This document shows, one piece after another, positions 58,201-64,000 of a DNA stretch of 64,000 nucleotides. The notes below the pieces were generated by a model. That model worked only from the letters and a program-made list of their open reading frames with translations, did not search any database and was not told the DNA's origin. How positions within the stretch are numbered: position 1 is the first letter of the stretch; each line of letters starts with the position of its first letter. This DNA comes from Liolophura sinensis (Eukaryota; Mollusca; Polyplacophora; Chitonida; Chitonidae): positions 27,635,608 to 27,699,607 of the forward strand of contig NC_088300.1 of NCBI RefSeq assembly GCF_032854445.1, given 5' to 3'. The translations under genes and the position numbers were made by a program.

Positions 58201-61200
58201 CACAGACTATAGAGTATATATTATGGCCAACTAGAAAACAGTAATAGGCATCAAGAAGGTTACTGTATGTCAAAACATAATAAGAGTTTAGGTGAACACA
58301 ACATACGCCCCAACAAATGCATTTGTTTGAAATGGATAAAAGGAACACCAGCAGCATTATGCTGAGTAAAACCCCTGAGGGGAATTTTCATGGGGATGAT
58401 GATAGGTATGTGGTTACCAACTGAGCAAGTTGACAAATGTGTCCACCACAAATGAAAACTTCACATGGCAAATAAAATCATATCCCAGACACAAAATCAT
58501 ATTTATGTATATAGTATATATAGGGAAAATGGCAACTGATTTCCATGACAACTCTGGAAATGGACAACTGTGATTCACAACACATCGTCATCTGTTTATG
58601 TATGTATCCACCAAAAATTAAAACTCTGAGCGAAAAATGGTTGAGTTATAGCCCGGACACGAAAGCATATCTATATATATAGTATATATGGGGAAAATGG
58701 CTATCCACTTACCATGACAACCTCAGAAATGAACAGATGTGAGTCCAGACACATCATCAACTGTGTATGTATCTACACACCAAAAATTAAAACTCTATGT
58801 GGATAACTGTTAGAGTGAAGAGCTCGTAAACTGAAACTGCGGATCGGACAAGGTGGCATGCCGATGTAGGGTAGAATATGTAGAAATACCCCATCACAAG
58901 CTTCACATACAAGTACTAGTACACTGCAGCAATTTTTAAACAATGTATTACTGCAAATGAGATGATAACATTTCCTGAGGGCTCACTGTCACATGTCTGT
59001 AAATGACAACTTAAAGGATTCAACATTGATCAATTATACAATTTTTTTTCTGGCCCTTGGAATAATCACAACTGTATGGTTTTGGCGGGAATAATGGTTA
59101 ATTGGTAGCTCAGTCCAAATATATTATTAATTTAATTATTAATTTTCCTGCACACTGGTCTTTACTGAAGTGGGTCATTCGTGGGACCAATGTGTGCTAT
59201 ACTGCAATGTAATCAAACCTTCAGATACTACAGATATGAAAAGATGGAGGGGGAGGAAATAGCCTCAAATTTAGATTCATGTTTGAAACGTTTTGAATAT
59301 TTGAAAACATTTACAAAAAATAAATTCTGTATGGCTGATAAAACACTTGTAAACCCTGCAGGCTCATTGTAGATGTGTGGTGATTAAATGTAACAGCTTC
59401 ACTTCTTCAAGAATTCAAACTGTACATCCAGCTTGTTGACCATACAACCAATTAAATCTTTGTTTTAATTCTTTTAAGTGTTTTATTTATTCACTTCCTG
59501 TGACAGGGTGCACATGCAGGCCTATACACTTGTGCATGTATGGAAAGAATCACCTTTTTGAGCCTCACTATCAGCTACTGAAGGCGACCAGACTGAGCTG
59601 ATGTGCCAGATCATCTGGCTTACCCTGAATGGGTAAGGAATTATCCTTTCATGTGACTTGTGGTTATGTTTTCACTGCAAGATTTTGCGCCAAACTTAGT
59701 CTATCAGACAGACTTCAACAAATTCACACGCACCTCCACAGTGAATTACTTACAACTTTCAATGACAGGTAGAAAAAGTTCATACATACACAAACCGATT
59801 ACATTTTATTTAATTGTACCTTCGGCATTTCAGTGAATTAAGTCACCACAAAAAGGGTTAAACTGGATGTATTTCAGTGATTTTATAACTGTTGAAGGTA
59901 TCATAACATAGATCTGTGGTCAGATTGGGTCTACAGTTGTAGTGATTGTAGTGAACTTCCTGGATTGCTATTTGCATACTGTGTCAACTCTGTTTATATT
60001 TGAATACTTGGTCTTTTACATAAATTGACACCTCAATTTCCACACAATGAATGCTGTTGTTAGACCACAACAGTGTAATGTCTGGGTGTACTGGCATACA
60101 AACTAACAATTTTATTCCTTCATACCCAGCATAAGCTAGCAGTGAGGCGTAGCTATAGCCCGGCAAGGACCTACACTGTTTTGGAATCTTTTATTAATTC
60201 TACAAAGTCTTTCGTGTTGTATAAGAATTTCAAAATGATTAATAAAACAGGATCATACATTTGCGGTTTTATTTTGCAGAAAATCACCAAATATGTATGT
60301 ACACATAGGTCTACAAAATATGGATCACACAAAGAACGTCAACATTATTTCAAATACATAATCTTGGCCACAAATTTACCGGTTTTCACAAGCATGGTTT
60401 TTTCCCTCAAGAGACCGATGTCATGCTGGCAAGTGTATTTCTGTTGTTGTGTTGACAAGCTGGTATATGTTCACCCATTACGTTGTACTATCTGCTTGAG
60501 CGATATTAAAGACTTGCTTTGGAAAGCTGTAAACAGACAGCTGTTCGTTCAGACTTTTGAGCTCTTCCCTCACAGCCCAGACACAAAATCATGTCTATTT
60601 ATATAATAGGGGCCTCCATGGCTCGGTTTGTTAGCGCGCTAGTGCAGTATAATGACCCAGGAGCCTCTCACCAATGCGGTCGCTGTTCAAGTCCAGGTCA
60701 TGCTGGCTTCCTTTGCTGCCGTACGTGGGAAGGTCTGCAAGTAACCTGCGGATGGTCTTGAGTTTCCTCCGGGCTATACCTGTTTTTCTCCCACCATAAT
60801 CCTGGCCGCTGTCGTATAAGTGAAATATTCTTGAGTACGGCGTAAAACACCACTCAAATCAATAAATAAATCTTTATATAGTATACATAGGGAAACGGCA
60901 ATATGGTTACAATGACAACCGCAGAAATGGACAAATATGGGTAGTTACACATCATTATCTGTTTATGTACGTATCCACCAAAAACTAAAACTGTATACAA
61001 AAACAGTTGGAGATATAGCCCAGACACAAAATCATACCTATTTAGTATCTACCAAAAATTACAACTCTGGAAAACTGTTGCAGTTATAGCCCTGACATGA
61101 ATACAGATGGACAGACGGACAAAATCGCTATAACATATACATCAAATGGCAGAGGGGATATAAAAAATGAAAAAGGTGTTTGATACTTGTGTGATTAACT

Positions 61201-62564
61201 GACCATGCAGCCTAGTATGCATTGATATTTATGTATTGATAATAACAAGATCTGATCATCTGGGCAACCTGTAGCCATGGCAGATATTTCACAAAATCAA
61301 GTTTTCACAGGTTTTCTCATAAATCAAACATCACTTTGTGGATTTATGATCTAGAGAATGTCATTTATGAGAAATCAGATTTGCATGGTTTTGTAAATGG
61401 CCCCTGTGGATTTGTGTCAATAAAATATGTCACCTCTCAACAGAATATCATTGCACATAGTTGAGTCTTTCATAACAGGGCCTCTATCAGCAGCTCAAAT
61501 CAAAGAAATAAACTCAAATTAAAATGAACATCTGCAGTCCAAATTTACTTGCATTTCGCAATTACAGCAACAGATTAATTATTGGAGCAAGATCAATGAA
61601 GGCCATGCTGGCTATCAGATTTATTCTGAGTATGCGAAGAACCAGCTGACTTACTGAAGTCAGATTTGTGAGTTGTAACCTCATTTCCCATAGAAGAAAC
61701 ACAGAAGTCCAAGTGACCTGACTACCATGCACATAACGCATGCATAAGTGTGGGGCAAGTGTTTAGATGGCGTTATTAAATTGAGCATTGCAGTACTGTA
61801 ATACTGTGTAGAGATTCCAGTTACATAAAGTAGATGGCATAACTTTCAGATTTAGCTGTTAAATATGATCTTCCAATTTTTACAGCAGTAGACTGTAAGT
61901 TTAATCTATTTTTCACTTTGAACGTGTGTTGTGACAACTGGTCCAACTATTAAAATTCTCCCAACCAAGGCTTCTACCTGAAACCTGAAAACTGTGGGAC
62001 TTCAAATCTTCAGCAAGATACATTGCATCATCTTGACAAAGTCTACCCAGATTGAAACTAATCTATATTCTTTAATGAAAGGGAAAAAAATTCCTTGGTG
62101 GGCATAGCCTGTCAGAAAAAAATAGGATAGAACTGCAGAGAAATCTTTTTTTTTAATTCTGGCTAATAAATAAGAAATTAACATGGAGAGAAAAATGTCT
62201 TTCAAAATCCCAATGAAAACTTTAGAGACGGGACCTTTTTTGGATGGTCGATCGGGTAATGCCCAATGAACATATTCTTAATGATTGCCTTAGGCTATGG
62301 TAGATGAGCTTACATCTGCAGGTGTTCCAGTGAAAGCATCCTCTGGCACAGAAGCTTCCATGGCCACGGACTCACACACTGGCTTGTTATCATTAACATC
62401 ACCGATTGTCACTGTGACTGTGACCGTGTCTGTCCTCCCTCCCCCATCACTGGCGACCACCACCACCTCCTTGACAGAGTCCTCTAATGCCTCAAAGTCA
62501 AACTCCTTTATCAGCTTGAGCGTACCCGATGACCGGCCTATGGTGAAATGGCCCAAGCCACCAG
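34071..62564 (-). CDS. Large multi-EC cadherin, 3' part of gene (14 exons; 5' end outside window)
   Basis: Seen: fourteen exons, each with AG acceptor and GT donor, join in one frame over 7,589 nt (about 2,528 residues). The translation carries about 22 EC linkers of the DxNDN type (DVNDNKP, DVNDNAP, DKNDNFP, DINDNSP, DENDNHP) with LDRE and DxD motifs. After the last EC come about 190 residues without EC motifs, a hydrophobic helix of about 23 residues, and a stop 13 residues later. Family knowledge: tandem EC repeats bind calcium between domains and mediate adhesion at the cell surface. Inference: a type I membrane adhesion protein of the long-cadherin class (Cdh23/Dachsous/Fat-like). I see no EGF or laminin-G domain and no catenin-binding tail, so I assign no orthologue. 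The signal peptide and first repeats must lie above 62,564; I found no exon between there and 64,000. Confidence 0.93.
34687..34832 (-). CDS. Cadherin exon: membrane-adjacent domain, second half
   Basis: 146 nt, phase 2 to 1. Acceptor TTTCAG, donor GTGGGT. Encodes MNPIMVHVYVLEDGS, an acidic/lysine-rich stretch (EEKKKTLSSEK), then VLSLVVNDFDGSLLPEL. It probably supplies the remaining strands of the domain begun in the previous exon. Confidence 0.88.
35360..36904 (-). CDS. Cadherin exon: last about 4 EC repeats and start of membrane-adjacent domain
   Basis: 1,545 nt, phase 2 to 2. Canonical linkers DVNDNRP, DVNEFSP, DINDNSP and DENDNHP mark the last complete EC repeats. After LRIDALDLSADAV the sequence changes: VSFALLISRDYYLAHE, a predicted helix, then AVVKRWCIEEVEG. 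This strand-helix-strand pattern is not EC-like and resembles a ferredoxin-like membrane-adjacent domain (inference). It ends RRRLLSAG, donor GTAAGG. Confidence 0.94.
37185..37325 (-). repeat. SINE, common family, 3' part, in cadherin intron
   Basis: Reverse copy close to consensus (tttatttatttgactgttgt, ttacgccgtactcatgaata, acccacgaccatccgcaggt). Same family as in the cassette gene. Confidence 0.78.
37944..38608 (-). CDS. Cadherin exon: about 2 EC repeats
   Basis: 665 nt, phase 0 to 2. It starts VSSALDFDTGP after SLTGNVQ of the previous exon. Linkers PVNDHTP and IESNLAP; the second lacks the Asp/Asn pair. It ends FDRETKD with a split Ile codon completed by the next exon (IYVFGVMAEDHG). Confidence 0.93.
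38609..39733. other. Cadherin intron, nothing identified
   Basis: Unique AT-rich sequence; no repeat family or exon seen. The open frame that extends above 38,608 is an intron read-through. Confidence 0.6.
39734..41673 (-). CDS. Cadherin exon: about 6 EC repeats
   Basis: 1,940 nt, phase 1 to 0; the largest exon. Linkers DVNDNAP, IKVEDPP, DTNNYPP, PINEHPP, DKNDNFP and LVNKFPP. Four of these depart from DxNDN, so calcium binding probably alternates between strong and weak or calcium-free junctions, which in long cadherins makes flexible points. Acceptor TTTACAG, donor GTAATC. Confidence 0.94.
41979..42101 (-). CDS. Cadherin exon: DVNDNDP linker
   Basis: 123 nt (41 codons), phase 1 to 1. Acceptor TTTTCAG, donor GTAACA. 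Reads VNDNDPQFCCSPYTVAVSED and ends ATDLDSYPAG, then continues into KVLYSMLSGNAG of the next exon. It is too short for the longer open-frame list but well supported by phase and motif. Confidence 0.9.
42667..43905 (-). CDS. Cadherin exon: about 4 EC repeats
   Basis: 1,239 nt, phase 1 to 1. Acceptor CCTTAG, donor GTAATT. Linkers NQNEGPP, YVNEFAP and DVNDMIP; calcium-site motifs LDYET, LDRET and DADAGLDG. The final ATTACA-G joins the next exon to restore the linker ITDVNDNDP. Confidence 0.94.
43906..45690. other. Cadherin intron, downstream flank of the DIRS-type remnant
   Basis: No EC-like exon. Could include the decayed 3' end of the retroelement (recombinase C-terminus), but I cannot recognise it. 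Confidence 0.5.
45693..47185 (-). pseudogene. DIRS-type retroelement remnant 2 (RT, RNase H, tyrosine recombinase N-domain)
   Basis: In minus-strand order: an RT palm segment (KMDIFDAFKQIPIHPTLW) near 47.1 kb; VICWIAKNSYGV and the catalytic motif as HLLDNS near 46.9 kb; LKMEARLSEEKV near 46.75 kb; an RNase H segment (HLFTNASGLGFGGYYQGDW) near 46.4 kb; then a core-binding region of a tyrosine recombinase (SPGTCQTYLSAVDSF, KMHLAAIQHVCTTKGIG) at 46.03-45.69 kb. RT, RNase H and recombinase in one strand order define DIRS-like elements. Frameshifts, stops and loss of both key aspartates show it is dead. It lies in the intron between two cadherin exons, in gene orientation. Confidence 0.82.
48333..49085 (-). 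CDS. Cadherin exon: about 2.5 EC repeats
   Basis: 753 nt, phase 1 to 1. Linkers NVNEGPP, DVNDLIP and PVNEDSP mark three EC boundaries; LDRES and DPDDPD segments are visible. It ends at PVFIGS and joins directly to IYSVAVPEDTAPGT of the next exon, 4.4 kb away, across the intron that carries a retroelement remnant. Confidence 0.93.
49154..49287. mobile_element. MITE with about 28-bp terminal inverted repeats and TA flanks
   Basis: The left end cagggtgtttacgattatgc plus ggaaacac is mirrored by gtgtttccgtacaatggtaa plus gcaccct. TA dinucleotides flank both ends, as expected for Tc1/mariner-type MITEs. About 130 bp, non-coding, in a cadherin intron. Confidence 0.75.
49451..49585. mobile_element. 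Foldback MITE with about 40-bp imperfect inverted repeats
   Basis: The left end ggatcaatttcataaagtgt is mirrored by the right end (tatgcttcatgaaatcaacc), with inner matches around aagccctta and taagggac. About 135 bp. Confidence 0.6.
50600..51250. repeat. A-rich imperfect tandem array (gagctaaaaaaagcttaacc)
   Basis: About five to six degenerate units: a run of A after gagcta, then gcttaacctt/gcc, a catttacacaccataccttag motif in alternate units, and caatatacaagagct. Same family as 13.65-14.4 kb. Confidence 0.65.
51787..51918 (-). CDS. Cadherin exon: divergent EC
   Basis: 132 nt, phase 1 to 1. Acceptor GCTGCAG, donor GTAAGT. It encodes DLPKALESSLNCT and, further on, FTIDSGSGAISLV, which leads into the ALDYET of the next exon. 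The usual DxD/ATDxD segment is missing and the repeat is short, so this EC has probably lost one calcium site. Confidence 0.85.
52689..52785 (-). CDS. Cadherin exon: DVNDDP linker
   Basis: 97 nt, phase 0 to 1. It encodes GLGTVSIMVTDVNDDPLACF and then the first strand of the next EC, ending in LSLTENT. Acceptor CTTCAG, donor GTAAGG. An imperfect tandem repeat begins about 25 bp above its acceptor. Confidence 0.9.
52811..53100. repeat. Imperfect tandem repeat, unit about 45-60 bp
   Basis: About five copies of aaaatgcttcctcagtg/cctac...atcaatatgttaacaaatgg. It begins just above a cadherin exon acceptor. Confidence 0.75.
53731..53876 (-). CDS. Cadherin exon: EC second half
   Basis: 146 nt, phase 1 to 0. 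It continues YSIST from the upstream exon with SSSGASLFEVNPTSG and ends in VVKATDGGGLQ. The canonical LDRE position reads LNYDT, so the calcium-site acidic cluster is weakened. Acceptor TGACAG, donor GTAATT. Confidence 0.88.
54085..54405 (-). repeat. Second SINE family, near full length
   Basis: Reverse copy: ggggtttaacgtcgtgctca, aatttttcagtcataggacg, a long unique body, and a tRNA-like head ending with a B-box relative (aggattgatcctggatctcc). It differs in body from the common family but has a related tail. Confidence 0.72.
54575..54860 (-). repeat. Second SINE family, diverged copy
   Basis: The tail ttgggttttacgcagtactt and caatttttcagtcatatgat match the neighbour at 54.1 kb; the body is diverged. 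Confidence 0.5.
56054..56192 (+). repeat. Third SINE-like element, plus-oriented arm of an inverted pair
   Basis: About 138 bp nearly identical, in reverse complement, to 57,040-57,177. Tail: atactctagaattttt-cac and ttatccgattgttgtttaac on the complementary strand. Confidence 0.85.
57040..57177 (-). repeat. Third SINE-like element, minus-oriented arm of an inverted pair
   Basis: Reverse complement of 56,054-56,192 with only a few differences; separated by about 0.85 kb. Its tail phrase (ccatactctagaattttcca) resembles that of the common SINE family. Confidence 0.85.
57364..57609 (-). CDS. Cadherin exon: LDYET and DVNEDVP linker
   Basis: 246 nt, phase 1 to 1. Acceptor TGCTTAG, donor GTAGGT. 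It encodes ALDYETETGYRL, the linker DVNEDVP and the first half of the next EC (VTWSEDTSPATM, then VATDSDPGLFG). The phase 1-1 exon could be skipped without a frameshift, but that would fuse two half-repeats. Confidence 0.9.
58066..58183 (-). CDS. Cadherin exon: EC core strands
   Basis: 118 nt, phase 0 to 1. Acceptor CTTCAG, donor GTATAG. It reads VFTLNCTDPDA and then an EC core ending in GVFQRTK. It continues the PEDAFTGTPAD segment of the previous exon without a gap, so the roughly 4.1-kb intron between them is real. Confidence 0.88.
58440..58830. repeat. Dispersed repeat, two tandem copies of about 190 bp
   Basis: Units contain tatccaccaaaaattaaaac, gttatagcccggacac-aaa, tatatagtatata and ggaaaatggc. 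Related units occur at 60.88-61.1 kb and in the cassette gene at 19.2, 23.5 and 26.0-26.3 kb. Confidence 0.7.
60607..60872 (+). repeat. SINE, common family, full-length reference copy
   Basis: Starts ggggcctccatggctcggtt with an A box (TGGCTCGGTTTG) and a B box (GTTCAAGTCCAGG). The body (catgctggcttcc, acctgcggatggtcttgagt) is followed by the tail tattcttgagtacggcgtaa and AATAAATAAAT. This head shows the family is tRNA-derived and transcribed by RNA polymerase III. Confidence 0.88.
60873..62313. other. Cadherin intron, partly repeat
   Basis: Contains further copies of the ccaaaaa(c/t)taaaactg dispersed repeat up to about 61.1 kb, then unique AT-rich sequence. No exon. Confidence 0.6.
62314..62564 (-). 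CDS. Cadherin exon (first in window): EC part with DVNDNKP linker
   Basis: 251 nt, phase 1 to 0; acceptor TTGCAG, donor GTAAGC. It encodes the end of one EC repeat (GHFTIGRSSGTLKLI, then a DFEAL motif and the linker DVNDNKP) and the start of the next (VPEDAFTGTPAD). The start is mid-protein, so upstream exons exist outside the window. Confidence 0.9.
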
Positions 62565-64000
62565 CTGCAAGACATCAGATTAACAGAAAAAGACATAAAG
62601 GCATATGTTCAGGTGTGAGATTTACCTGAACTGACCATCTAGGAGTATCTGTAACTGGGTTCCAGCTAGTCAAAACTGTAATAGCAGTTAACAGGGGAGT
62701 TCCTGACATGAAGATCGAAAAGTACTGTTAAAAAGCTTTGCACTCAGATATAAGAAAAAGAAAAAACACTTTTTTAAACAAGAACTGATTAAAATCACTG
62801 ACAGTGACTGGAGCTGAAATCATGACAAACTAAAATACATGAGTGCTAGGCATACAGTGTTCAAATATTCGAGGTAAAGAAAAGCTAAGAAAAATTTATC
62901 AGTGTTCTGGGCCTGAAGAAGAAAGCACTTCTTTGTATAAAAACAGTGGCTACACACAACGTTCATGTATCGGACAGTATGACATCATCATTTTCTCCAT
63001 AATGGTGGTCTAGAGTCTCACTGGTCTGATTTCAATACTTGTTAAATACACAAGGCTTTGTATATATTGTCAGAAAAGAATCATCTTTTAAATCAACTTT
63101 CGCAAGTTATAGCAGAATTCTATTCTGGAGTTCTCCTTTAAGCCTGCACTAAGTCTGGCATTAAGTTCAGTCTGGAGTAAGCCTGGCATTATGTCTAATC
63201 TGGACTAAGTCTGGCATTAAGTTCAGTCTGGACTAAGCTTGGCATTAAGTTTTTTCTGGACTAAATTTCCATTAGTTTTGTGTCAGACTAATACTAAGGT
63301 TTAAGCCTGATTCTCAGATTTATGCTGCAGTGCTTGTGAACTACATGTACCTCCTTGCTTTATGGCCACAAACCCTATAGACAACCAGTGAAGTACTTCA
63401 TGTGGAAGAGCACACTGATTACACTTTGTTTTAGGCAGGCAATGTTTTCCATAGCACTACAATTTATCATCTTACTACAGATGCAGAACTACAGAAAGTT
63501 ACAAGTTAACACAGCAGAGCTACATGTAGTCTACCTAGTCCAAGTAAGCAAAATGACATCCATTATTATTATGTTGAGTTCATTATCATTCATAATATGG
63601 TAAACAACTCAAAATTCTTCACTCAAGTAGTGGGCTTTTAGAGGCAAATAAAGAAACTTCCATACACCTTTCCAATATCAACAGAATTATCTCTCAGCAA
63701 AATGAGTTAATTGGTCATGGAGAATTTTTAGGTCACTTACATACTTGGCGTGTTTGAAAATCTTATTCAGTAAACATAAAAACTGCAAAACAAGCCAACA
63801 AAAACCAACAAAAAATGCACTGGCATCAAGGAGGCACTGTGTATCATTATGGTGCCAGGAATTGACACCTCTTATGTAATATCACTTAGATGGACATTGC
63901 TGATTGTGTGAGCGAAGGAATCTCTCTATCACACTGGATTTAGCAATCTGACATGATTTACAGGTACCCTAATTCCTCAACCTTTTAGCACATCAAAGAC
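62565..64000. other. Cadherin intron to the window edge, with a 28-bp minisatellite
   Basis: No EC exon seen. At 63,144-63,283 a unit of the form ctggactaagtctggcatta plus agttcagt repeats about five times, the last copies diverged. Confidence 0.75.

Noticed and set aside
60142-60606. A 154-codon plus-strand open frame
   Set aside because: No recognisable domain or splice context; it runs up to a SINE inside a cadherin intron and looks like chance.

Overview
The window is animal nuclear DNA: AT-rich, with small exons bounded by GT/AG splice sites, long introns, tRNA-derived SINEs, MITEs, a Tc1-like transposase remnant and DIRS-type retroelement remnants. The SINE tail and the long cadherin suggest a marine lophotrochozoan (mollusc- or brachiopod-like), but I cannot name a species. 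There is no sign of a prokaryote, plasmid or CRISPR array. Both recognisable genes lie on the minus strand. Most of the longer open frames on either strand are intron noise or shadows of exons. || Right half (34.07-62.56 kb): the 3' part of one very large cadherin gene. Fourteen exons (7,589 coding nt, about 2,528 residues) join without a frame conflict. They encode about 22-23 extracellular cadherin (EC) repeats, a juxtamembrane region that looks like a ferredoxin-like membrane-adjacent domain, one transmembrane helix and a cytoplasmic tail of only about 13 residues. The 5' end lies beyond the right edge. || Middle (29.6-34.0 kb): the cadherin 3' flank, with an AATAAA signal, and a decayed DIRS-type retroelement. 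A second, better preserved DIRS-type remnant (reverse transcriptase, RNase H, tyrosine recombinase N-domain) lies in a cadherin intron at 45.7-47.2 kb. || Left half (1.0-29.6 kb): an unrecognised gene built from about 38 very small exons (15-134 nt), found by hand from splice sites, phase and paralogy. The exons encode a hydrophilic Ser/Lys/Glu-rich protein with several half-WW-like modules. The exon phases alternate 0-to-1 and 1-to-0 almost without exception. From 27.86 kb to 1.01 kb, 36 exons give about 754 codons without a stop, provided one member of the pair at 5.94-6.20 kb is skipped. Much of the gene arose by in-phase tandem duplication: a three-exon unit x3, a two-exon unit x2, WW-half units x4 and an RQ/AQK unit x3-4. 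Two duplicated exons carry opposite one-base frameshifts that cancel across an intron and create a new peptide segment. This cassette gene is the best candidate for something undescribed. It shares no coding similarity with the cadherin, but the introns of both hold the same dispersed repeats.
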